Below are positions 1 to 11,000 of a stretch of DNA of 64,000 nucleotides, in pieces; position 1 is the first letter of the stretch; every line of letters starts with the position of its first letter. The notes under the pieces are model-generated. The model made no database searches, was not told where the DNA came from, and saw only the letters and a list, made by a program, of their open reading frames with translations. The stretch is from positions 1 to 64,000 of the forward strand of contig JAGTXO010000047.1 in assembly GCA_019448385.1 (NCBI GenBank). Direction: 5' to 3'. Made by a program: the position numbers and the translations under genes. Source of the DNA: Diacronema lutheri. Taxonomy: Eukaryota; Haptophyta; Pavlovophyceae; Pavlovales; Pavlovaceae.

Positions 1-3000
1 GGGGTTCGTCGCCGAGGTGTGCATCTGGGAGCGCGCGCTCTCAGCGGCGGAGGTCGGCGCGCTGCGCGACTCGCCGCCCGACGTGGGCACTCCGCTCTAC
101 GCCGGGTTGCTCGGTGCGCGCGTCGTGCCCGCCGCCGCCGCGCGCCGTGCCCGCCGCCGCCGCGCGCCGTGCCCGCCGCCGCCGCGCGCCGTGCCCGCGG
201 TATGCATGCCCGCCGCCACGCGCAGCACGGCCCCGCTCATCCGCGCGCCTCGATTCCCGCCGCCGCCGCCGCGCCGCGCCGCGCCGCGCCGCGCCCACGC
301 GGCGCGACCCGGCCCCCATGGCGCGACCCGGCCCCCATGGCGCGGCACCGCAGGCTGCTGGCGGTTACTCGAATCGAAACGGTTACGGCTGCACGCGGCA
401 GGGCGCGTCGTCGTGCCGAACGCCGCCTTCGACCCGGCGGCCGCCGACGGCTTGGCCGCGCGCGTCGACGGCGGCGGCCACCCGCCGCGCCTCGGCGGCG
501 GCAAGGGCGGCGGTGGTGGCGTCGGCGCGGGCAGCGGCGGCGTCGGCGTCGGCGCTAGCGGCGGCGTCGGCGGCGGTGGCGGCGGCGGCGGTGGCGGTGC
601 GATGATCCGGCCCAACCAACCAATGCACGCGCTGCTGCGCACAGCGACACACGGCCACTCCCTCAACGTCACGATGCGGCCGGGCGTGCAGGCGCTCGCG
701 CTCGAGCTCGGCGCCATCTCGCATGAGATGAGCAAGCACTGGGTGAGCGCCCTCTCGAGGTTGGGCACGCAGTCCATGCGCCTGCGCCAGCAGCACGCGC
801 ACGCGGCCAGCAGTGCCGGCGCGCACGCCGCGCGCGGCGCGCCGGCGGTGGGCGCAGGCGGCGGCGCGCGCGCCGGCGGCATCGGAGCGGCGCTCGGCGG
901 CGCCTTCTCGCGCGGCGCGCGCGCCAACGGCGCAGGCGCGGCGCAGCCGGCGCGCGCGGCGGGCGCGCGCGGCGCCGGCGTTGGGCCGGGCGGCGGCGTG
1001 GGCGGCGGCGCCTATGGTGGTCACGGCGGTCACGGCGGCGGGCTGTGTCAGAACGGGCAGCTGGCGGCCGCACGCGACGTGGAGCGGAGGTATTGCTACC
1101 TCGGCCTGTCCGTCGCGTTGCAGAAGAACCTGACGCAGGCCCTCGACCTCAACGCCACCGAGGTGCTCGTGCACAGGCTCGCGCGCGAGCCGAAGGGCGA
1201 CAACGACAACGACGACCTTGCCCTCCCCCGGCTGCATGCCGAATACCGCCAGAAGCTCGTCGACGTGCGGGGTGAGCGCCTCCGCCGCCCCCGCCTCCGC
1301 CGCCTCCGCCCCTGCCTCTGTCCCCATACCCGCCCCGAAACCCGCCCCCACACCCGCCCCCACACCCGCCTCAGCCCCTGCCTCTGCCCCCGCTTCCGCC
1401 TCCGCCCCCGCCTTTGCCCCCACCTCCGCCCCCGCCCCCGCCTTTGCCCCCACCTCCGCCCCCACCCCCGCCTTTGCCCCCCACCTCCGCCCCCACCCCC
1501 GCCTTTGCCCCCACCTCCGCCCCCACCCCCGCCTTTGCCCCCACCTCCGCCCCCACCCCCGCCTTTGCCCCCACCTCCGCCCCCACCCCCGCCTTTGCCC
1601 CCACCTCCGCCCCCCACCCCCGCCTTTGCCCCCACCTCCGCCCCCCACCCCCGCCTTTGCCCCCACCTCCGCCCCCACCCCCGCCTTTGCCCCCACCTCC
1701 GCCCCCACCCCCGCCTCTGCCCCCGCTTCCGCCCCCGCCCCCCGCCTTTGCCCCCACCTCCGCCCCCACCCCCGCCTTTGCCCCCACCTCCGCCCCCGCC
1801 CCCCCGCCTTTGCCCCCACCCCCGCCCCCGCCCCCGCCTTTGCCCCCACCTCCGCCCCCGCCCCCCGCCGCCTCCGACGCCCCCACCCCTGCCGCCTCCG
1901 ACGCGGCGTGCGGCGGGGGCGGCGGCGGAGGCGGAGCGCGCGGCGCGTGCGTGGACGGGCGGGCGGGCGATGGCGAGGGGGCGGTGGTGGCGTGCCCGCC
2001 GCGCGGCGCTGGGCTTGGGCACGTGCGCCACTTGCCGCCTGCCACCCGCCGCCCGCCCGTCACCCGTCACCCGTCACTCACCCACGGCCCGCCTGACCTC
2101 CGCCCGTCCGCCGCCCGTCCGCCGCCGCCGCGTGCCCCGCTCGCACCCCGCTCGCGCCGCGCCGCGCCGCGCCGCGCCGCGCCGCGCCACCGCCCCTCCA
2201 GGCCGCGCGTGGTCGCTTTTTAAAGAGTGGTTCTTCGAGAACCCGCTGCATGCGCTGCGTGAGTGCGATGGCGACCGGTGCGAGTTTTGGCGGTTCAAAT
2301 TCCCGCAGAGGCGCGTGCGCGCGTGCCAGGTGCTCGTCGAGCAGGCGCTCGCGCGCTTCCCGCCGAGGGACCACTGCCCGCTCGTCGTTGGCTCGTTCGG
2401 ATCCGGACTCCTCTTCCAGGACTTTTGCACCACGCAGGTGCGAGCACGGCCTTGCGCGTCGGGTGGGTCCGGGGGGTGGGGGTCGCTTTTACCGGACCGG
2501 AATGGGCTGCATGGCTCGCCCCTTTTCTCCCCCCACTCCCTGATTTCACCAAAAGGACGACGAAACTGAACCCTTTGCGCACACCCTTCCCCCCCCCCCT
2601 TCCCATCCCCCCCCCCCCCCCCCCCCCCCCGCAATTTTCCCGCCCTTTTGCGCAGATGCTGCTCGACGCCGGCTTCCGCCACCTGCGCCTTTGCGTCGTC
2701 GACTCGGCGTACCGCGCGTGGAAGCTCAAGTACTTGCAGGCACGCGCACAGCAGGCGCGCAACCCGCGCGCGCCAGGAGCGGTGCCGCACACATCCCGCG
2801 CTGCCGCGAGTCAGCCCCCTCTGCGCGTCCGCCGCGCGCGAGCCGGGGCCCCTGTGCATGCGAGAGCTGTGCGCGCGGACGGTGAAGTCGAGCGGTGCTC
2901 CCGATTTGCGCGTGTGCGTTCACTGTCCGCGCTCACCGTCCGCGCTCACTGTCCGCGCTCACTGTCCGCGCTCACTGTCCGCGCTCACTGTCCGCGCTTC

Positions 3001-4053
3001 AATGCCCACTCGCGCGCAGCCGCCCCTTACTCACACACACGCCACACCACACACACACACACACACACTCGCACACCCCACACTCACACAAACACATCAC
3101 ACTCTACCTCAAACGCCACACACACACACACACACACTCGCACACCCCACACTCACACAAACACATCACACTCTACCTCAAACGCCACACACACACACAC
3201 ACACAACACGCACGCACACACACACACCACTCACGCACACCCCACACCCACGCGCGCCATGCGCCGCCGCTTGTGCACCCATCCGTTACAGCGAGATTCG
3301 TCATGTCGAGTCTACGTTGTCCCGTCCGCCGCGCTCGAGCCCGCCCTCCTTCGACCGGACATTGTGCCGCGCCACCACCCGGACGGCGACGACGCGGCCG
3401 CGAACGCCGCGCTCGCGAGCTGCAACAACGCGATCTCGTTCGTGCTCTCGAACGACGCGCTGCACCAGTTCGTGCAGGTGCGCGAGAAGGCGGGAGGGGG
3501 GGGGGGGGGGGGGGGAGGCAGCTAAGCCCCATTCCCATGTCCAAGCCCTCAGCCTCCGTGGCACGCCCTACGCGCGCGCGCTCCCGCGCTGCCCGGTCAT
3601 CGCCAAGCGTTCCCGTCCAGCCCATTTCGTTTACCCCCCCCCCCCCCCCCCCCCCCCCCCTCGCCACGCACTCGCCATTCGCTGCCAAATCGCCGCGCCC
3701 GCTTCGCCTGCCCATCCCCCCACCCCCCCCTCCCCCCCCCCCTGCACCCGCAGTGGTTCTCGTGCGTGCCCGACTGCGACGTGCAGGTGCTCCTCTACGA
3801 CTCGGTCGACGCGTACATCACCGACGTGTCGATGGCGCCCGACGAGGTCGCGTGCCACATCTGCTCGGCGATGGACTACAAGGACAACGAGACGCTGCTC
3901 GAGGACGCCGTCAACCATATGATGGCGCACACGATCGCACCGGGCGGGATCGGCGTCAAGCTCGTGACCAAGCCGAACGAGGCGGTGCCCGGCGTCTATG
4001 TCGTTGACCAGCAGCTGCGCGAGATCTACCACGAGAGCCTGCCGCCCACCTGA
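1..4053 (+). CDS. LamG-domain protein, 3' part, function unknown
   Basis: The gene enters from the left edge. I assign exons at 1-113, 354-1271, 2202-2437, 2656-2739, 3292-3477 and 3754-4053; all junction phases agree. The first residues (motif VCIWERALSAAEV) match the closing strand of a laminin-G/concanavalin-type domain, so the missing N-terminus probably carries the rest of it. A Gly-rich stretch follows, then conserved-looking segments with regular hydrophobic spacing (for example FKEWFFENPLHALRE and the last 100 residues, which have four Cys). No membrane helix is visible in the part seen. I do not recognise the family beyond LamG. The intron at 2740 begins with GC, not GT. The introns hold a C-rich minisatellite, C homopolymers and a CA microsatellite, so the coding part is under a third of the span downstream of 1271. 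The final exon ends in TGA at 4051-4053. Confidence 0.7.
1340..1870 (+). repeat. C-rich minisatellite inside an intron
   Basis: A unit of about 30 bp (CCTTTGCCCCCACCTCCGCC plus a C-rich tail) is repeated more than ten times with small changes in the intron at 1272-2201. All reading frames stay open here by composition alone. The complementary strand is G-rich and could form quadruplexes. Confidence 0.85.
2915..3000 (+). repeat. Short tandem repeat of about 15 bp in an intron
   Basis: The unit CGCGCTCACTGTC plus two bases is repeated about five times inside the GC-AG intron at 2740-3291. Confidence 0.7.
3035..3240 (+). repeat. CA microsatellite with a duplicated block of about 66 bp
   Basis: Runs of CA alternate with a block containing TCGCACACCCCACACTCAC and a CTCTACCTCAAACGC segment. 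The whole block occurs twice in tandem. It lies in the same intron as the 15-bp repeat. Confidence 0.85.
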
Positions 4054-5075
4054 AGCGCCGCGCTCGCTTTGTCCGCCGACGTCGTCTGAGCGCGCGCGCC
4101 AGACGCCGTCGGCTGACAAGTGACGCCAGTGCGTCACCGTGTACGGCGACAGCCGACACATGACGACGGAGAGTTGCAGAACTGTCTGAACTGTGCCTAA
4201 GAACACGGCGTACCAGCACGCCCACCATCAGCCCATTTCTCGCGAGTGGCGCCCCTGTCCGCGGCGGCACGGATGGGCGACACCGGACTTCCTGACGCAT
4301 CACGCACCTGCCGCCCGCACCCCCTGCCAGCGCCAGTGCCGGCGGCGGCAGCGCGCGCGGGCCGAAGCGTGGCCGGCGTTGACGCACGGCCGAGCCACGC
4401 AGCGGTCGACGCTTTGCGGGCTCCGCCCAGGTCGCGCGCGGCTGGCGACGCGTGCCGCGCGCGGCACGCCCGTGCACGCCGCCGCTCGATCCCGAGCGCG
4501 CCGCACCAGCCGGCCCGCTCCAACCGCCGAGCGGATCACGGACGCTCGCTACGGCTCGTCGGCGCGCGTCACCTGCGCCGGCGGCCACGGCGCCGTCTGC
4601 TCCGGCCTCGTCGCGAGCAGACCGACCGCTGCTCGCCGCCCGCACGCCGCCGCAGCAACGCTGCGCGTCGTGCTCCCCCGCTCGCCAAACGCGAAGAGCT
4701 CCCTCTCAAGGACGTCCTTCCGAACGGCCCGCGCTGCACTCGGGGCGCTCTACCGTGCCCCTGATCGGATTTGGCTTGACCATCTAGACCACCTGCCGAC
4801 CCACCTGCTGGAAATGAAATACGCGAAATACGCGAAGTACTCAGATTATGTACGACTGGCGAGGCCTCGATTTTCCCACGGGACGTTGCCGTCGAGCTCA
4901 CCGGGGTGGGCCGGGCGAGCCTATTTTAGGGGCGCCTTGGGCCGATGCGAACCTGCTCGTTTGCGCTTCAGCCCTTGCCCGAACTGCACGGTTTCCAAAA
5001 CCTGCCGCGACGGGCCCGCACTTTTCCGGCCTCGATTGATCCCAAGAGTCGCCGAGTCCTTCCAGCTCGCCCGCG
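4054..5075. other. Intergenic gap between two + strand genes
   Basis: No gene was found in this 1 kb. Open frames here are Arg/Ala-rich composition artefacts. A short direct repeat (AAATACGCGAA) lies near 4817-4840. The promoter of the Ser-Pro protein should be in the last few hundred bases, but I see no clear TATA box. Confidence 0.5.
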
Positions 5076-8000
5076 ATGACGAGCCGCGTGTGGCCGCTGT
5101 GCGCCATCGCGCTCTCGCTCGCGCCCTCGCTCTCCAACGCGTCGGCCTCGCGCGTTCACTGCCAGCTCAACGACGCCGTCAACGTGACGGAGCTCAGCCT
5201 GTGCGGCGAGGCGGACTGGGCGGAGATCGTCGTCTCCGACCCGTGCGTGTTCGACAAGTATCGCTTTGTGCTCGGCCAGTACTCGCGCAAGACGGGCGCG
5301 GCCGAGGCCAAGTGGTTCAAGACCTTCCCCGCACGCGTCCGCCGCGACACGTTCGGCTCCGTCGGCCCGCAGGCGGAGTACGTCACAATCAACTCGTTCC
5401 GCACGTTCCCAGACGCGCCGCGGCTGCGCGACCGCCACGTCGAGTGGGGGGACGTCGAGTGGGTCGCCTTCTGCGCGCCGCGACCAATGCTCAGCTCGGG
5501 CAAGCCGTGGGACGAGCAGTTCAACCCCGCGGCGTGCACCGGCTTCACCAACGTCGGCGTGCCCAAGCGGCCGTGCACCGCTGTCGTGCGCGACTCTCCC
5601 ACGTGGGGCCGGCCGGCGTTTGACGGCGAGCGCGGCGTCCCGCCGTACGGCACGATCGCGCCACTTGGCGGCAGCTGCGAGCTCGAGCGCTGGTCCAAGA
5701 AGGAGGACAACTGGCCGTGCTACGCCTCGCCGACGCGCACGACGTGCAAGACGAGCGAGGTGCTCATCAACGAGGTCGACGGCGAGGCGATCCGCTCCGG
5801 CGCCGACTGGGTTGAGATCCACCACGTGGAGACGGCGGCCGGCGCATGCGAGCTGCGCGGCTGCCAGCTCATCTTCTCGCAGTGCGACGGGGCGTCGTGC
5901 GTCGACATCACGCCCTACCCCAAGTCGCGCTTCGTCGCCGACGTGCGGCCGGGCGATTACCACATCTTCATGGCCACGACCGACTTTGTCGCGCCCGAGC
6001 GCTTTGTCGACTACATCCCGGCACGGCCCACCAACCCGCTCACCGTCGCGCTCTGCTGCGAGAGCGGCTTTGAGGAGGCGTGGAGCGGCGACCCGTCTCG
6101 CTGGGCCTCCGAGCCCGGCGCGTGCACGACGCTCAGCGGCATCGGCTCGACGTCCAAGCACCTCACGTGGGGCCGCGACCGCGACCGCGCCGACGGCCCG
6201 AGCGTGCAGACGGCGCAGACCAAGCGGCGCAAGAATTCGCCAGAGTACACGGAGCCGTGCGCGCTCAATCACGGCATCAACGTGACCGAGATCTCGTTTT
6301 GCGGCGCGCACGACTGGGTCGAGGTGACGACCGTCTCGCGCTGCGACTTCGCCTGGTACTCGGTCGTCCTCGGCAAGTATGACTGCGAGACGGGCGAGGC
6401 GATCAAGACGCACGTGCACCTGGTCGCGGATTCGCTCCTCGGCGACCGCAACGACTCGGTCGAGTACCTCGTCTTCGAAGGCTTCGTGCACATCGGCAAC
6501 CAGACCAAGGCCGACGTCAACTTTGGCGACGTCGATTTCGTGGTGCGTGCGCAGTCGCGCCACTCGAGCGTCGCCGCCCGCAAGGCGCGCTCGCCTCACG
6601 TGCGCGCGCGCGCGCCTGCGCCCGTGCTCGCAGGCTATCTGCAAGCGCTCGCCGCCCTGGCACCCGTACCAGCCGTGGGACGAGCAGGCGAGCTTCGACT
6701 CGTGCAGCGGCCTCGCCAACATTGACCACATCCAGTGCCCGCGCAACGCCAACGCGCGCAAGCCAACGTTCGGCCGGCCGGGTGGTGCGCGCGTGCGCGA
6801 CGGCACGATGCGCGCGTCAGCGCGCGGGCCAGCCCATGCTCAGCGCGCTTCACGCCCGCCACTCGCCCGCCCCCTCCTCCCGCGTCCGCAGCCGTGCCGG
6901 ATTGGAGCTACGTCGACCCGTGGGCGCGCCCGCACGTCGGCGGCGGGTGCGAGCTCGCCACGCCGACGCGAGGCGAGGGCAACGCGCGGTGCAAGGACTC
7001 ATCCGTCGGTGCGCCTCTCTGCCGCGCGCACGACATTATGATCACCGAGGTGGACGGCGACGTGCTCCGGAGCGGCGCGGACTGGATCGAGATCTTCAAT
7101 GCGAACAGCAACAGCCCACGCTGCGAGGTGCGCTCCTCTCGGTCACCGTACAGCGCGCGTCCGTCCCGGCCCGCCGCCGCGCGGCGCTCACGCGCGCGCG
7201 ATCGGCCCGCGCCGCGCCGCGCGCGCGCACCAGCTGCGCGAGTGCACCTTTGGCTTCGAGACGTGCGACGAGCACGGTACATCGTGCGCCGCTACACTTC
7301 CAGCGACAATGTCGAGTTTCAGCTTCAACCTCGGCCCGCACGAGCGCAAGATCTTCTACGACAACCAGGACTTCATGTCGATGGGTGCCGACTACTTGCC
7401 GGCATCGCCCACCGGTACAGTGGTCGCGCGCATGTGCTGCGAGCGCGGCTTCGAGACGCCAAACGAATGTGTCGAGCTGCGCGGCGTGGAGAGCACAGCT
7501 GGCGCGACAACGTGGGGAGCCGGCGAAGACGCGCCAAACCTGCCTTCATGCCAGATGCGCCCGTCGAAGATGTGCCCCAACCACGCGTGTGGAGCGGCCC
7601 AGGCACCGCCGAGCCCGCCGCCGAGCCCGCCGCCGCCCAGCCCGCCGCCGCCCAGCCCGCCGCCCAGCCCGCCGCCGAGCCCGCCGCCGCCCAGCCCGCC
7701 GCCGCCCAGCCCGCCGCCCAGCCCGCCGCCGCCCAGCCCGCCGCCGCCCAGCCCGCCGCCGAGCCCGCCGCCGCCCAGCCCGCCGCCGCCCAGCCCGCCG
7801 CCCAGCCCGCCGCCGCCCAGCCCGCCGCCGCCCAGCCCGCCGCCGAGCCCGCCGCCGCCCAGCCCGCCACCGCCCAGCCCACCGCCCAGCCCGCCGCCGC
7901 CCAGCCCGCCGCCGCCCAGCCCGCCGCCGAGCCCGCCGCCGCCCAGCCCGCCACCGCCCAGCCCGCCGCCGAGCCCGCCGCCGCCCAGCCCGCCGCCGCC

Positions 8001-11000
8001 CAGCCCGCCGCCGAGCCCGCCGCCGCCCAGCCCGCCACCGCCCAGCCCGCCTCCGAGCCCGCCGCCGCCCAGCCCGCCGCCGCCCAGCCCGCCGCCGAGC
8101 CCGCCGCCGCCCAGCCCGCCGCCGCCCAGCCCGCCGCCCAGCCCGCCGCCGCCCAGCCCGCCGCCGCCCAGCCCGCCGCCGAGCCCGCCGCCGCCCAGCC
8201 CGCCGCCGCCCAGCCCGCCGCCGAGCCCGCCGCCGCCCAGCCCGCCGCCGCCCAGCCCGCCGCCGAGCCCGCCGCCGCCCAGCCCGCCACCGCCAAGCCC
8301 ACCTCCGAGCCCGCCGCCGCCCAGCCCGCCGCCGCCCAGCCCGCCGCCGAGCCCGCCGCCGCCCAGCCCGCCGCCGCCCAGCCCGCCGCCGAGCCCGCCG
8401 CCGCCCAGCCCGCCGCCGCCCAGCCCGCCGCCGAGCCCGCCGCCGCCCAGCCCGCCGCCGCCCAGCCCACCGCCCAGCCCGCCGCCGCCCAGCCCGCCGC
8501 CGCCCAGCCCGCCGCCGAGCCCGCCGCCGCCCAGCCCGCCACCGCCCAGCCCGCCGCCGAGCCCGCCGCCGCCCAGCCCGCCGCCGCCCAGCCCGCCGCC
8601 GAGCCCGCCGCCGCCCAGCCCGCCGCCGCCCAGCCCGCCTCCGAGCCCGCCGCCGCCCAGCCCGCCACCGCCCAGCCCGCCGCCGAGCCCGCCGCCGCCC
8701 AGCCCGCCGCCGCCCAGCCCGCCTCCGAGCCCGCCGCCGCCCAGCCCGCCGCCGCCCAGCCCGCCTCCGAGCCCGCCGCCGCCCAGCCCGCCGCCGCCCA
8801 GCCCGCCGCCCAGCCCGCCGCCGCCCAGCCCGCCGCCGCCCAGCCCGCCGCCCAGCCCGCCGCCGCCCAGCCCGCCGCCGCCCAGCCCGCCGCCCAGCCC
8901 GCCGCCGCCCAGCCCGCCGCCGCCCAGCCCGCCGCCGAGCCCGCCGCCGCCCAGCCCGCCGCCGCCCAGCCCGCCGCCGAGCCCGCCGCCGCCCAGCCCG
9001 CCGCCGCCAAGCCCACCTCCGAGCCCGCCGCCGCCCAGCCCGCCACCGCCCAGCCCGCCGCCGAGCCCGCCGCCGCCCAGCCCGCCGCCGCCCAGCCCGC
9101 CGCCGAGCCCGCCGCCGCCCAGCCCGCCACCGCCCAGCCCGCCGCCGAGCCCGCCGCCGCCCAGCCCGCCGCCGCCCAGCCCGCCGCCCAGCCCGCCGCC
9201 GCCCAGCCCGCCGCCGCCCAGCCCGCCGCCCAGCCCTCCGCCGCCCAGCCCGCCGCCGCCAAGCCCGCCGCCGAGCCCGCCGCCGCCCAGCCCGCCGCCA
9301 CCCAGCCCGCCTCCGAGCCCGCCGCCGCCCAGCCCGCCGCCGCCAAGCCCGCCGCCGAGCCCGCCGCCGCCCAGCCCGCCGCCGCCCAGCCCGCCGCCGA
9401 GCCCGCCGCCGCCCAGCCCGCCGCCGCCCAGCCCACCGCCCAGCCCGCCGCCGCCCAGCCCGCCGCCGCCCAGCCCGCCGCCGAGCCCGCCGCCGCCCAG
9501 CCCGCCACCGCCCAGCCCGCCGCCGAGCCCGCCGCCGCCCAGCCCGCCGCCGCCCAGCCCGCCGCCGAGCCCGCCGCCGCCCAGCCCGCCACCGCCCAGC
9601 CCGCCTCCGAGCCCGCCGCCGCCCAGCCCGCCGCCGCCCAGCCCGCCGCCGAGCCCGCCGCCGCCCAGCCCGCCGCCGCCCAGCCCGCCGCCCAGCCCGC
9701 CGCCGCCCAGCCCGCCGCCGCCCAGCCCGCCGCCGAGCCCGCCGCCGCCCAGCCCGCCGCCGCCCAGCCCGCCGCCGAGCCCGCCGCCGCCCAGCCCGCC
9801 GCCGCCCAGCCCGCCGCCGAGCCCGCCGCCGCCCAGCCCGCCACCGCCAAGCCCACCTCCGAGCCCGCCGCCGCCCAGCCCGCCGCCGCCAAGCCCACCT
9901 CCGAGCCCGCCGCCGCCCAGCCCGCCGCCACCCAGCCCGCCTCCGAGCCCGCCGCCGCCCAGCCCGCCACCGCCCAGCCCGCCGCCGAGCCCGCCGCCGC
10001 CCAGCCCGCCGCCGCCCAGCCCGCCGCCGAGCCCGCCGCCGCCCAGCCCGCCACCGCCCAGCCCGCCTCCGAGCCCGCCGCCGCCCAGCCCGCCGCCGCC
10101 CAGCCCGCCGCCGAGCCCGCCGCCGCCCAGCCCGCCGCCGCCCAGCCCGCCGCCCAGCCCGCCGCCGCCCAGCCCGCCGCCGCCCAGCCCGCCGCCGAGC
10201 CCGCCGCCGCCCAGCCCGCCGCCGCCCAGCCCGCCGCCGAGCCCGCCGCCGCCCAGCCCGCCGCCGCCCAGCCCGCCTCCGAGCCCGCCGCCGCCCAGCC
10301 CGCCACCGCCCAGCCCGCCGCCGAGCCCGCCGCCGCCCAGCCCGCCGCCGCCCAGCCCGCCGCCGAGCCCGCCGCCGCCCAGCCCGCCGCCGCCCAGCCC
10401 GCCTCCGAGCCCGCCGCCGCCCAGCCCGCCGCCGCCCAGCCCGCCGCCCAGCCCGCCGCCGCCCAGCCCGCCGCCGCCCAGCCCGCCGCCCAGCCCGCCG
10501 CCGCCCAGCCCGCCGCCGCCCAGCCCGCCGCCCAGCCCGCCGCCGCCCAGCCCGCCGCCGCCCAGCCCGCCGCCGAGCCCGCCGCCGCCCAGCCCGCCGC
10601 CGCCCAGCCCGCCGCCGAGCCCGCCGCCGCCCAGCCCGCCGCCGCCCAGCCCGCCGCCGAGCCCGCCGCCGCCCAGCCCGCCGCCGCCCAGCCCGCCGCC
10701 GAGCCCGCCGCCGCCCAGCCCGCCGCCGCCCAGCCCGCCGCCGAGCCCGCCGCCGCCCAGCCCGCCGCCGCCCAGCCCGCCGCCGAGCCCGCCGCCGCCC
10801 AGCCCGCCGCCGCCCAGCCCGCCGCCGAGCCCGCCGCCGCCCAGCCCGCCGCCGCCCAACCCGCCTCCGAGCCCGCCGCCGCCCAGCCCGCCGCCGCCCA
10901 GCCCGCCGCCGAGCCCGCCGCCGCCCAGCCCGCCGCCGCCCAGCCCGCCTCCGAGCCCGCCGCCGCCCAGCCCGCCGCCGCCCAGCCCACCGCCGAGCCC

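Noticed and set aside
4968-6806. 612-residue - strand frame opposite the wall-protein head
   Set aside because: It is Arg/Ala/Val-rich shadow sequence. The + strand has a signal peptide and repeated modules.
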